NCBI GenBank assembly: GCA_963929915.1
Contig: CAWVJY010000006.1
Coordinates: 1-31,572 of the forward strand
Reading direction: 5' to 3'
Origin: CAG-273 sp963929915
GTDB lineage: Bacteria; Bacillota; Clostridia; TANB77; CAG-508
Length of the DNA: 31,572 nucleotides
Positions 7,534-15,647 of the stretch are shown here, one piece after another; the stretch's first letter is position 1; each line of letters opens with the position of its first letter. Made by a program: the position numbers and the translations under genes. Below the pieces are notes generated by a model. The model saw only the letters and a program-made list of their open reading frames with translations. It searched no databases and had not been told where the DNA came from.

Positions 7534-8856
7534 ATGATTTTACAGCTAATTTTTTTAGCAATTTTAATTCTATTAAATGCTTACTTTGCTGCAACAGAAA
7601 TTGCATTTATTTCTTTAAATGACGCAAAAATAGAAAAACAAGCAAAAGAGGGAAACAAAAAAGCAAAACAAATTCAAAAAATGTTAAAAAACCCTAGTCA
7701 ATTTTTAGCCACAATTCAAATTGGAATTACTTTAGCAGGATTTTTATCTAGTGCATTTGCATCAGACACATTTGCAGATATGCTTGCACCTACTCTTAAC
7801 CAATGGATGCCGTTTTTTAGTATCTCTATTTGGAGAACCATATCTATTATTTTAATTACTTTAATTTTGTCTTTCTTTACACTTGTATTTGGAGAACTTG
7901 TTCCAAAACGACTAGCAATGAAATATTATGAAAAAATTTCTTTTGCAACAATAGGAGTTATTAGAGGAATTTCCATCTTTACAGCACCTTTTGTAAAGCT
8001 ATTAACTTGGTCAACTAATATTGTTTCTAAAATTTTTGGCGTAGGCGAGCAAGAAGAAGAAATTGTAACAGAAGAAGAAATAAAAATGTTAGTAGATCAA
8101 GGAGAAGAAAACGGCTCTATTGAAGAAACAGAAAAAGAATTAATTAATAATGTTTTTGCTTTAAATGATATTACCGCTTCTGAAATTATGACTCACCGTA
8201 CAGAAATGTATGCTATAGAAATCAATCAAAATTTATACGAAATTTTAGATGAAATTGATAATTACAAATATAGTAGAATACCAGTTTATGAAGAGACAAT
8301 AGATGATATCAAAGGAATTTTATTTCTAAAAGATATTTTAAAACTTGTTACTTTAAAACAAGAAATTAAAATTAAAGATATTATAAGAGAAGCCTATTTT
8401 GTACCAGAAACGAAACCAATTGATGAGATTTTTAAAGAATTACAAAGCAATAAAAAGCAAATGGCAATTGTAGTAGATGAATATGGTGGTACAGCAGGTG
8501 TTCTTACTATGGAAGATATTTTAGAAGAATTAGTAGGTAATATTTTTGATGAATATGATGATGTAGAAATAGAGTATAAAAAAATAGATAATAATACTTA
8601 CTTAGTAGAAGGAAGTGTTAGTTTATACGAGTTAAAAAGAATTTTAAATATTGAACTTCCAGAAGGAGATTATGAAACCCTATCAGGATATCTACTTGAT
8701 AAATTAGGTAGACTCCCAGAAGAAAATGAGCATCCAGTAATAGAAGATGAAAAACTAACTTATCGCATAGAAGAATATGAAGATAAAAGAATTCAATGGG
8801 TTAAAATTTGTAAAAACAAACAAGAACCAAAAGAAACCATAGAAGAGAAAAAGTAA
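7534..8856 (+). CDS. CNNM/CorC-family membrane protein (DUF21, CBS pair, CorC_HlyC)
   Basis: Integral membrane protein of the 'hemolysin C / CorC / YhdP' group, 440 residues, usual length. The N-terminal DUF21 domain has about four membrane segments (residues 1-165), with ATEIAFISLNDAKIEKQ near the start and FGELVPKRLAM. Two CBS repeats follow (about 205-330; ASEIMTHRTEMYAI and PVYEETIDDIKGILFLKDIL, then VVDEYGGTAGVLTMEDILEELVG). A C-terminal CorC_HlyC domain (about 345-425) contains LVEGSVSLYELKRIL. Family members affect Mg2+ or Co2+ transport or efflux; the old name hemolysin is misleading. It has its own consensus promoter and a GGAAGG ribosome binding site. Confidence 0.93.
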   Translation: MILQLIFLAILILLNAYFAATEIAFISLNDAKIEKQAKEGNKKAKQIQKMLKNPSQFLATIQIGITLAGFLSSAFASDTFADMLAPTLNQWMPFFSISIWRTISIILITLILSFFTLVFGELVPKRLAMKYYEKISFATIGVIRGISIFTAPFVKLLTWSTNIVSKIFGVGEQEEEIVTEEEIKMLVDQGEENGSIEETEKELINNVFALNDITASEIMTHRTEMYAIEINQNLYEILDEIDNYKYSRIPVYEETIDDIKGILFLKDILKLVTLKQEIKIKDIIREAYFVPETKPIDEIFKELQSNKKQMAIVVDEYGGTAGVLTMEDILEELVGNIFDEYDDVEIEYKKIDNNTYLVEGSVSLYELKRILNIELPEGDYETLSGYLLDKLGRLPEENEHPVIEDEKLTYRIEEYEDKRIQWVKICKNKQEPKETIEEKK

Positions 8857-8923
8857 AAAAATATAATAAATAGCAAAACAGAAAAAATAAAAACAGAAAA
8901 ATAAGAAAGAAAGGAAAGATTCA

Positions 8924-10705
8924 ATGAAAGGAAAAATAAAATGGATTATAGTAGGAATACTTGCACTAGTGGTGATAAGCATCATTGTTATTATGGTAAT
9001 AAATGAAATGCAATTAAATTATACTATAGAAGAAATTACAGAATATAATTACTTTGTATTAGTAGAAAATGAAAAATATGGTGTAATTGATAAATATGGC
9101 AATGTTATCATTGAACCTTCCTATGAAGCGGTACAAGTTCCTAACCCATCTAAACCGATTTTTATTTGTGTCAATAGTTATCGCCAAGATACAAAAGAAT
9201 ATGAAACTACTGTCTATAATGAAAAGAAAGAAGAAATTTTAACAGAATATCAAAATATACAAGCAATACCAATTGATACTAACATTGAAACAAATCCTTA
9301 CGAAAAAAGTGTATTAACTTATAAAAAAGATGGAAAATATGGATTAATTACTTTAGAAGGAAAAGAAATAACAAAACCAATATATGACCAAATTACTAGT
9401 ATTCATTATAAAGAAGGAACTTTTTTAGTAAAGCAAGACCAAAAAGTAGGAGTAATCAATATGAAAGGCAAAATGATTATTCCTATAGAATATGAAACAA
9501 TTACTTCTGATAATTACTATAATGAAACTACAAAAAATAAAACAACAGGATTTATTGTAAGTAAAAGAACAGAAGACGGCTATCGTTATGGTTATATTAA
9601 CTATCGTGGAAGTACTATTCTAAACACGGAATATACAGAATTAGAAAGAGTAACAGAAATTCCTAACGAAAACGAACTATATTTTATAGCATTTCAAAAT
9701 GGACAAGCCGGACTCTTAAAAAATAAAGAAGTAATTTTGAATTATGAATATGAAGATATTCAATATAATTCTTTAAATGATATCTTTATTATTCAAAGAA
9801 ATGGAAAACAAGGAGCTGTTACCAAAGAAGGCAATATCATTATACATCCAGAATATGATAACATCCTGTTCGGAGGTATTTATTTAAATGCCGTAAAAGA
9901 TGACCAAAACTTTATTTTTGATTTGTCTGGCAATCAAATTCAAACAAATGCACTTAGTATGACAAAAACCGATAACCCTAATTACTTTATTGCAATAGAC
10001 AAAAATGATATTTATACTATTGTAGATAAAGATGGTAATGCTTTAGTAGACAACAATTATTCTTATATTGAATACTTGCCAGGAGACTATTTTATTGTTG
10101 CACGTGATGGAAAAAATGGCATTATTGATAGCACAGGAAAATCAGTTGTTGAACTAAAATATACTAGTATTTTTCGACTAAATGATACCAACCTATTGCA
10201 AGCAGAAATATCACAAACTAGAACCATAGATTTATATAATTCGCAAATAGAGCAAGTTGCTAGTATGGATAATGCTACCATAACAGAATATGAAACATCA
10301 AATGAAGCTATTTCTAAATATATTATGTTAGCTTCTGAAGAAGATTTTCAATACTATGATATGAATGGCAACAGGTTAGAGCCAAAAGACATTTTTGCTG
10401 AAAATTTACTTCTAGCTAAAAAAGTAAATGAAAAGTGGGGATTTGTAAACCAAGAAGGAAACTTAGAAATTCAAAATGAGTATGAAATGGTAACAGACTT
10501 TAACCAATTTGGATTTGCAGGAATTAAACAAGATGGTAAGTGGGGAGTTATTAATCGAGATGGAATTATTGTACAAGAACCAATTTATGAACTAAATTGG
10601 GTACAGCCAAGCTTTTTAGGCAAATATTACCTTATCAATACCTGGTATGGTGAGGCAAGATATAGTGCTGATGTTTTAGAACAAGATGAGCAAGAACAGC
10701 AATAA
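8924..10705 (+). CDS. Membrane-anchored WG-repeat protein
   Basis: 593 residues. One N-terminal membrane anchor (about residues 4-27) is followed by a long extracytoplasmic array of about ten WG/KWG-type beta repeats of 40-60 residues. Typical units read KYGVIDKYGNVIIEPSYE, KYGLITLEGKEITKPIYD, KVGVINMKGKMIIPIEYE, KNGIIDSTGKSVVELKY and KWGVINRDGIIVQEPIYE. WG repeats are widespread in gut Firmicutes and Bacteroidetes and have no settled function; a binding or scaffold role at the cell surface is inference. It begins 67 bases after the CNNM-type gene with GAAAGG as ribosome binding site, so it is probably co-transcribed with it. Confidence 0.9.
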   Translation: MKGKIKWIIVGILALVVISIIVIMVINEMQLNYTIEEITEYNYFVLVENEKYGVIDKYGNVIIEPSYEAVQVPNPSKPIFICVNSYRQDTKEYETTVYNEKKEEILTEYQNIQAIPIDTNIETNPYEKSVLTYKKDGKYGLITLEGKEITKPIYDQITSIHYKEGTFLVKQDQKVGVINMKGKMIIPIEYETITSDNYYNETTKNKTTGFIVSKRTEDGYRYGYINYRGSTILNTEYTELERVTEIPNENELYFIAFQNGQAGLLKNKEVILNYEYEDIQYNSLNDIFIIQRNGKQGAVTKEGNIIIHPEYDNILFGGIYLNAVKDDQNFIFDLSGNQIQTNALSMTKTDNPNYFIAIDKNDIYTIVDKDGNALVDNNYSYIEYLPGDYFIVARDGKNGIIDSTGKSVVELKYTSIFRLNDTNLLQAEISQTRTIDLYNSQIEQVASMDNATITEYETSNEAISKYIMLASEEDFQYYDMNGNRLEPKDIFAENLLLAKKVNEKWGFVNQEGNLEIQNEYEMVTDFNQFGFAGIKQDGKWGVINRDGIIVQEPIYELNWVQPSFLGKYYLINTWYGEARYSADVLEQDEQEQQ

Positions 10706-10780
10706 GAATAGAGAACGATAAGAAAAAAGAAATTCAAGTATTTAAACATGGAATTCAATAGATAAAAAGAAGGGAAATTT

Positions 10781-12040
10781 ATGTATCAAGAGTTAGGAAT
10801 TAGCAAGGAAATTTTAATATTAGCAAAAAAAGTAGAACAAGAAATAAAAGAAGAATTTCAAAAAGTAGATGAAATATGTGAATATAATAGTTTAAAAGTA
10901 TTAAATGCCTTTCAAAAATATCATGTATCTGATATTCACTTTAATAGTACCACAGGTTATGGATATTCAGATATAGGTAGAGATACCATAGAAAAAATCT
11001 TTGCGGACGTTTTGCATACAGAAGATAGCTTGGTAAGAAGCCAATTTATCTCTGGAACTCATGCTTTAACAGTTGCATTATTTGCTTTTTTACGACCAAA
11101 TGATATCTTTTTAAGCATTAGCGGAAAACCATATGATACTTTAGATGAAGTAATAGGACTAGTAGAAAATGCTAGTTCCTTAAAATCATATGGGGTTCAA
11201 TATGAACAAATAGATATGATAGAAAATGATTTTAATTATGAAGCTATCCAAAAAAGAGTGACACAAAATGACATTAAGCTTATTGAAATTCAACGTTCTA
11301 GAGGCTATAGTTTAAGAGATAGTATATCATTAGAAAAAATAGAAAAAGTAATAAAAACCATACGTAGTGTAAACAAAGAAGTCATTATTATGGTAGATAA
11401 TTGTTATGGCGAAATGGTAGATACAATAGAACCAACAGACTTAGGAGCAGATGTTATTGTAGGCTCTCTTATTAAAAATTTAGGAGGAGGAATTGCTCCA
11501 AATGGTGCTTATATTGCAGGAAAAAAAGAATTAGTAGAACTAGCAGCGCAAAGGTTAACAGCACCAGGCTTAGGAAAAGAAGTAGGACCTACTTTGGGAA
11601 TGAATAAACAAATTTTACAAGGCATATACTTTGCACCACATGTTGTGGCAAGCAGTTTAAAAACAGCTATTTTTGCAAGTAGATTATTAGAAACTTTAGG
11701 TTATGATGTTAATCCAAAATATCAACAAAAAAGAACAGATATTGTACAAACTATTACTTTTCACAATAGAGAAAAATTAATTAAATTTTGCCAAGGAATT
11801 CAGATGGGTTCTCCTATAGATAGTAACTCTATTCCAGAACCATGGGATATGCCTGGTTATACAGATCAAGTAATTATGGCAGCAGGAGCTTTTACGCAAG
11901 GTTCTTCTATAGAACTTTCTTGTGATGCTCCTATTAGAGAACCATATATGGCATTTTTACAAGGTGGACTTACTTACGAATATGGAAAAATAGGAGTATT
12001 AAAAGCAGTTAGTTATATGGAAGATAAAAATATAAACTAA
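10781..12040 (+). CDS. ynbB: YnbB-type PLP-dependent protein (methionine gamma-lyase / 'aluminium resistance' family)
   Basis: Fold-type I pyridoxal-phosphate enzyme of the family annotated as methionine gamma-lyase-like or aluminium resistance protein, 419 residues, usual length. Visible landmarks are the N-terminal YGYSDIGRDTIE, the cofactor-phosphate region QFISGTHALTVALFAFLRP, the Asp near VDNCYGEMV and the PLP-binding Lys232 in GSLIKNLGGGIAP. The C-terminus has the family-typical SNSIPEPWDMPGY and a hydrophobic block ending YEYGKIGVLKA. The physiological substrate in the family is not firmly known. The gene is preceded by AGAAGGG 6 bases before the ATG and followed closely by the YhiN-type flavoprotein. 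Confidence 0.92.
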   Translation: MYQELGISKEILILAKKVEQEIKEEFQKVDEICEYNSLKVLNAFQKYHVSDIHFNSTTGYGYSDIGRDTIEKIFADVLHTEDSLVRSQFISGTHALTVALFAFLRPNDIFLSISGKPYDTLDEVIGLVENASSLKSYGVQYEQIDMIENDFNYEAIQKRVTQNDIKLIEIQRSRGYSLRDSISLEKIEKVIKTIRSVNKEVIIMVDNCYGEMVDTIEPTDLGADVIVGSLIKNLGGGIAPNGAYIAGKKELVELAAQRLTAPGLGKEVGPTLGMNKQILQGIYFAPHVVASSLKTAIFASRLLETLGYDVNPKYQQKRTDIVQTITFHNREKLIKFCQGIQMGSPIDSNSIPEPWDMPGYTDQVIMAAGAFTQGSSIELSCDAPIREPYMAFLQGGLTYEYGKIGVLKAVSYMEDKNIN

Positions 12041-12106
12041 AATACAAAAATAAACATAAAAATAAACGAAGTTATTAAATAAGCTTATAAAATAAAAGGA
12101 GCAAAT

Positions 12107-13387
12107 ATGAATACAATTGTAATTGGTGGAGGACCTGCAGGAATGATGGCAGCATTACAGGCAGCCAAAATGGGTGACCAAGTAACATTGCTAGAAAAAA
12201 TGCCATCCTTAGGAAGAAAACTATTAATTACTGGAAAAGGAAGATGCAATATTACAAGTTCTTTACCAATGGAAGAATTTATTGCTAATGTGCCTGGAAA
12301 TGGAATGTTCCTTTATAGTAGTTTTCAGCAATTTACTAATAAAGATATAATAAACTTATTAGAACAAGAAGGATTACAGGTAAAAGAAGAAAGAGGACAT
12401 CGTATTTTTCCAATCACAGATCAAGCAAAAGATGTATTAAACATATTTTTAAGACTATTAAAGAAATATAAAGTAATGATAAAAACAAATGCTAAGGTAG
12501 AAAAACTTATTATAAAAGAAGGCAAAGCAATAGGTGTGCAATGCCTTTTTTGTGATGAAAACTGTGATGGAAAAGAACAAATTTTAGAATCAGATAAAAT
12601 TATTTTAGCAACTGGAGGAAAAAGTTATCCAATCACTGGCTCAACTGGAAATGGGTATCAACTTGCCGAACAAGCAGGGCATACCATTACCAAAATAAAA
12701 CCATCCTTAGTTCCATTAACTACTTGTGGTCAATCTTTAAAATTATGCAAAAAAATGCAAGGGCTTAGCTTAAAAAATGTAAACATACAGCTAAAAGATA
12801 AACTAAAAAAGAAAACTATTTATGAAGATTTTGGAGAAATGTTATTTACTCATTGGGGCGTTTCAGGACCTACCATTTTAAGTGCGTCTGCACATTTACT
12901 ACGTTATCCAAAGATAGAAGAATTACTACAAAATCACCAAATCTATTTAAAGATTGACTTAAAACCTGCACTAACAGAGGAAAAGTTAGAAGAAAGAGTC
13001 CTAAGAGACTTTGCTAAATTTAAGAATAAAGAATTCAAAAACAGTTTAGATGAATTGTTACCTAAAAAAATGATAGAGCCTATAATAGAAATAACTAAAA
13101 TAGAACCAGATAAAAAAGTAAATACCATTACCAAACAAGAAAGATTAAGATTGGTAGAATTATTAAAAAATTTGGAATTAGAAATAAATGGTTTTCGACC
13201 TATAGAAGAAGCAATTATTACCTCAGGAGGAATTTCTATTAAAGAAATAAATCCAAAAACAATGGAATCTAAGATAGTAGAAGGATTATACTTTGCAGGA
13301 GAGGTAATAGATGTAGATGCCTACACAGGAGGATTTAATTTACAAATTGCCTATTCAACAGGATATGCAGCAGGCAGTCATCAGTAG
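12107..13387 (+). CDS. HI0933/YhiN-type FAD-dependent oxidoreductase
   Basis: Flavoprotein of the HI0933-like (BaiN/YhiN) group, 426 residues. The N-terminal Rossmann dinucleotide motif is VIGGGPAGMMAALQAA, followed by LLEKMPSLGRKLLITGKGRCNIT, a family hallmark. A second motif, KIILATGGKSYPITGSTGNGY, and the C-terminal FAD contact GLYFAGEVIDVDAYTGGFNLQIAYSTG are intact. BaiN in bile-acid-converting clostridia belongs to this family, but the family is broad and general, so no bile-acid role can be claimed. The start has GGAG 7 bases upstream. It is likely in one transcription unit with the YnbB gene. Confidence 0.93.
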   Translation: MNTIVIGGGPAGMMAALQAAKMGDQVTLLEKMPSLGRKLLITGKGRCNITSSLPMEEFIANVPGNGMFLYSSFQQFTNKDIINLLEQEGLQVKEERGHRIFPITDQAKDVLNIFLRLLKKYKVMIKTNAKVEKLIIKEGKAIGVQCLFCDENCDGKEQILESDKIILATGGKSYPITGSTGNGYQLAEQAGHTITKIKPSLVPLTTCGQSLKLCKKMQGLSLKNVNIQLKDKLKKKTIYEDFGEMLFTHWGVSGPTILSASAHLLRYPKIEELLQNHQIYLKIDLKPALTEEKLEERVLRDFAKFKNKEFKNSLDELLPKKMIEPIIEITKIEPDKKVNTITKQERLRLVELLKNLELEINGFRPIEEAIITSGGISIKEINPKTMESKIVEGLYFAGEVIDVDAYTGGFNLQIAYSTGYAAGSHQ

Positions 13388-13486
13388 ATAAAAATTTTTG
13401 AGAAAATATGATTCAGATGTTGCTAAACTTCATTTAGAACTTGATTTTTTTGAAGCAATACGGTACCTTAGAAAGGATAAAATTAA

Positions 13487-14105
13487 ATGAATACAATTAA
13501 AGACCATGTAGCAGAAGAATTAATAGAAAAAAAGTCAAAATTTATAGCAGACATATTTTATGTAGAAACAATAGAAGAAGTAGAAGAAAATATAAAACAA
13601 ATTCATAAAAAATATTATGATGCAAAACATCATTGTTTTGCTTATCGACTTTTACAAAACGATACCATTATAGAAAAAGCAAGTGATGATGGAGAACCCA
13701 GTAAAACAGCGGGAGCTCCTATGCTTCAAGTATTAAATAAAAACGAATTAGTCAATATTTTAGTTGTAGTTACTAGATATTTTGGCGGAATTTTGCTAGG
13801 AACAGGAGGACTCGTTAGAGCTTATACCCAAGCTACACAAAATGCACTAAAAAAAGCGAAACTTCTGACTTTACAAGAACGGAATAGAAGCAAAAGTAAT
13901 TTTAAATTATCAAGATTTGGAAAACTTTCAATATTATTGTCAAAAAAATCAAATTCAAATGATAGAAAGTCAATATGGAGAACAAATTACTTGTTTTATT
14001 GAATTAGATGGGCAACAAAAACAAGAAATTTTACAAGAAGCGATGGAAAAAAAGCTAAATATACAAAAAATAGAAATCATTCAGGAAAAATACATTAAGA
14101 GGTAA
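13487..14105 (+). CDS. yigZ: YigZ / IMPACT (UPF0029) family protein (one frameshift)
   Basis: Member of the YigZ/YvyE/IMPACT family, about 205 residues once repaired, near the usual 200-220. The N-terminal domain shows EELIEKKSKFIADIFYV, the family motif AKHHCFAYRL, DDGEPSKTAGAPML, and VVVTRYFGGILLGTGGLVRAY. At about 13880 an extra base (GAACGGA) shifts the frame; removing it restores QEGIEAKVILNYQDLENFQYY and the rest of the C-terminal domain to the stop at 14105. The break is probably a sequence error. The cellular role is unclear; the eukaryotic homologue binds Gcn1. It lies directly upstream of spo0A, but spo0A has its own promoter. Confidence 0.85.
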
Positions 14106-14184
14106 ATAAAAGAACAAATAGGTAATAAAAAGAAGAACAAATTGGAAAAAAAAGTAAAAAATGGAAAAAATTTCAAGAAAAGTA

Positions 14185-14213
14185 TTGCAAATTTTTCATA
14201 ATCATAATATAAT
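14185..14213 (+). promoter_or_regulatory. Probable spo0A promoter
   Basis: TTGCAA (14185-14190) and TATAAT (14208-14213) are spaced 17 bases. A GGGGG-containing ribosome binding site lies at about 14258, before the GTG start at 14271. No obvious 0A box lies in this stretch. Confidence 0.65.
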
Positions 14214-14270
14214 TTCAAAAGTAGCAAATGCAAAGCATTTACAAATTTTGAAAATTAGGGGGAAAAAATA

Positions 14271-15089
14271 GTGAGTGAAAAAATTACGGTTCTAGTGGCA
14301 GATGATAACAATGATTTTACAACAACGTTATCAAATTATTTAGAGAAAGAAGAAGAAATTGAAATTATAGGTATTGCAAAAGATGGCAATGAAGCCTATG
14401 AAATGGCAGTACAATTAAAGCCAGATATTCTTCTGTTAGATATTATTATGCCACACTTAGACGGATTAGGGGTATTAGAGAAATTATACGAATTAGACTC
14501 AGACAAAAAACCATTATGTATTATTTTATCTGCTGTAGGACAAGACAAAATAACACAAAAAGCAATTAATTTAGGAGCACAATATTATATTGTGAAACCT
14601 TTTGACATCAATGTATTAGTAAAAAGAATGAAAGAATTAAAAAATTATCAACCAATGCAATTAAGAAATGGATTTATTACTAGAGAAATAAAAAGTCAAT
14701 ATATTGACATTTCACCAGAAAAAAAGAAAAGTCAAGAAAATTTAGAAGCATTGGTAACAAATGTAATTCATGAAGTAGGAGTACCAGCACATATTAAAGG
14801 ATATCAATATTTAAGAGAAGCAATTATGATGGTTATTAGAGATACAGATGTAATTAATCAAATTACAAAACAATTATACCCTGAAATTGCCGGTAAATAC
14901 CACACAACCCCAAGTAGAGTAGAAAGAGCAATACGCCATGCCATAGAAGTAGCATGGGGTAGAGGAGAACAAACAACAGTAGAAAATATATTTGGCTATA
15001 CCGTCTCAGCAGCTAAAGGAAAGCCAACTAACTCAGAATTTATCGCAATGATAGCTGACAAATTACGCCTTGAATTAAAGAGTGCATAA
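14271..15089 (+). CDS. spo0A: Sporulation master regulator Spo0A
   Basis: Response regulator that controls entry into sporulation, 272 residues (family about 260-275). The receiver domain (1-125) has the acidic pocket ADDNND, phospho-acceptor Asp57 in LLLDIIMP, the switch residue in IILSAVG and Lys in IVKPFD. The C-terminal Spo0A_C DNA-binding domain (about 155-272) has VTNVIHEVGVPAHIKGYQYLREAI, then the recognition-helix region YHTTPSRVERAIRHAIEVAW. Together these are diagnostic. The start is GTG with a strong ribosome binding site. In many clostridia spoIVB precedes spo0A; here YigZ does. Perfect or near-perfect 0A boxes occur at 4038-4056 and 20005-20013 in this window. Confidence 0.97.
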   Translation: MSEKITVLVADDNNDFTTTLSNYLEKEEEIEIIGIAKDGNEAYEMAVQLKPDILLLDIIMPHLDGLGVLEKLYELDSDKKPLCIILSAVGQDKITQKAINLGAQYYIVKPFDINVLVKRMKELKNYQPMQLRNGFITREIKSQYIDISPEKKKSQENLEALVTNVIHEVGVPAHIKGYQYLREAIMMVIRDTDVINQITKQLYPEIAGKYHTTPSRVERAIRHAIEVAWGRGEQTTVENIFGYTVSAAKGKPTNSEFIAMIADKLRLELKSA

Positions 15090-15133
15090 AAAATCGGCAA
15101 ACAAGGCAATAAATTCAAAATTGATAGGATAAG

Positions 15134-15197
15134 AAACTTCCAAGATTTATTGGTTAATATAAAAAATATTAATCAGTAAAAATTGGAAGTTTTTTTG
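15134..15197 (+). terminator. Terminator after spo0A
   Basis: Outer stem AAACTTCCAA (15134-15143) pairs with TTGGAAGTTT (15183-15192) and encloses a nested TTAATAT/ATATTAA stem. A run of T follows. Confidence 0.88.
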
Positions 15198-15215
15198 AAA
15201 ATCTATTTTGTTTGC

Positions 15216-15244
15216 TGGACAAATAAGTAAAAATATACTATACT
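15216..15244 (+). promoter_or_regulatory. Promoter of the putative toxin mRNA
   Basis: TGGACA (15216-15221) and TATACT (15239-15244) have a 17-base spacer. The predicted transcript starts near 15251 and has a leader of about 125 bases. Confidence 0.7.
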
Positions 15245-15250
15245 AGAAAT

Positions 15251-15375
15251 ATAGGAAATGAGAATAAGCGGAGTAGAGCCTATGAAGAACATCAAAGCTT
15301 GTTACTAAAAGCAAGAAAATAGGGTCTAGCCGTAATAAGCGGATGTGGTTTGCCTCCAACAAGGAGGTGAGGCTT
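15251..15375 (+). promoter_or_regulatory. Structured leader with sequestered Shine-Dalgarno
   Basis: The leader contains a near-complete stem between TAGAGCCTAT (about 15273) and ATAGGGTCTA (about 15319). Just before the gene, CCTCC (15353-15357) pairs with GGAGG (15363-15367) across a 5-base loop, which would hide the very strong Shine-Dalgarno AAGGAGGTGA. Self-sequestering leaders of this kind are usual in type I toxin mRNAs, where processing or refolding releases translation. Confidence 0.55.
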
Positions 15376-15498
15376 ATGGTAGAAATACAAACATTAATTG
15401 CAACAATATACATATTATATTATTCATTAATTGGAGTAACTATCATAGCAATTGCCTTAATTATAGCATTAGCAGTAATTTTGAGCAAAAGCGAATAA
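15376..15498 (+). CDS. Small membrane peptide, putative type I toxin
   Basis: A 40-residue ORF starts at ATG 15376, 5 bases after AAGGAGGTGA. It encodes a short polar N-terminus (MVEIQT), one long hydrophobic segment of about 30 residues (LIATIYILYYSLIGVTIIAI and onward to LAVIL) and the short charged tail SKSE. Length, single membrane span, hidden Shine-Dalgarno and a convergent antisense promoter downstream match TxpA/BsrG- or Fst-like type I toxins. I do not recognise a specific family. Alternatives are a small sporulation-time membrane peptide or a holin-like peptide. It is flanked by the spo0A terminator upstream and an IS481 element downstream. Confidence 0.65.
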   Translation: MVEIQTLIATIYILYYSLIGVTIIAIALIIALAVILSKSE

Positions 15499-15503
15499 AT
15501 CAA

Positions 15504-15586
15504 TAAAAAAACACATCTGTTCACTTGGCGGTGTAGATGTGTTAACTTTACACTGGCAAACCACGTTTGTGGTTTCTCCATTTCCT
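15504..15586 (-). ncRNA. Putative antisense antitoxin RNA
   Basis: A minus-strand transcript of about 80 nucleotides is predicted from the consensus promoter at 15593-15621. It contains a hairpin (AAACCAC with GTGGTTT) and ends in a Rho-independent terminator: stem AACACATCT / AGATGTGTT (15510-15518 with 15535-15543 in plus coordinates), followed on the minus strand by seven T. It is complementary to the 3' untranslated part of the toxin mRNA, as in TxpA/RatA-type type I systems. Both transcripts are predicted from sequence only. Confidence 0.6.
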
Positions 15587-15592
15587 ATAATT

Positions 15593-15621
15593 ATTATACA
15601 CAGATTAAACGAATTTGTCAA
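15593..15621 (-). promoter_or_regulatory. Perfect consensus promoter of the antisense RNA
   Basis: On the minus strand TTGACA (15616-15621) and TATAAT (15593-15598) are separated by exactly 17 bases. It is among the strongest promoters in the window and points at the 3' end of the toxin gene. The IS481 direct repeat starts 4 bases upstream of the -35 element. Confidence 0.85.
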
Positions 15622-15624
15622 ATA

Positions 15625-15647
15625 ATTTTTTGAAATAATTTTAAAAT
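15625..15647. repeat. Left 23-bp direct repeat flanking the IS481 element
   Basis: The 23 bases at 15625-15647 (starting ATTTTTTGAAATAA) recur exactly at 16794-16816 on the other side of the IS481-family element. They look like a long target duplication or an insertion into a pre-existing repeat. The last 14 bases of the right copy also serve as the target duplication of the adjacent IS30 element. Confidence 0.7.

Noticed and set aside
15606..15625. TTTGTCAAA as a Spo0A box near the toxin locus
   Set aside because: The same bases form the TTGACA -35 element of a perfect minus-strand promoter, which explains them better.
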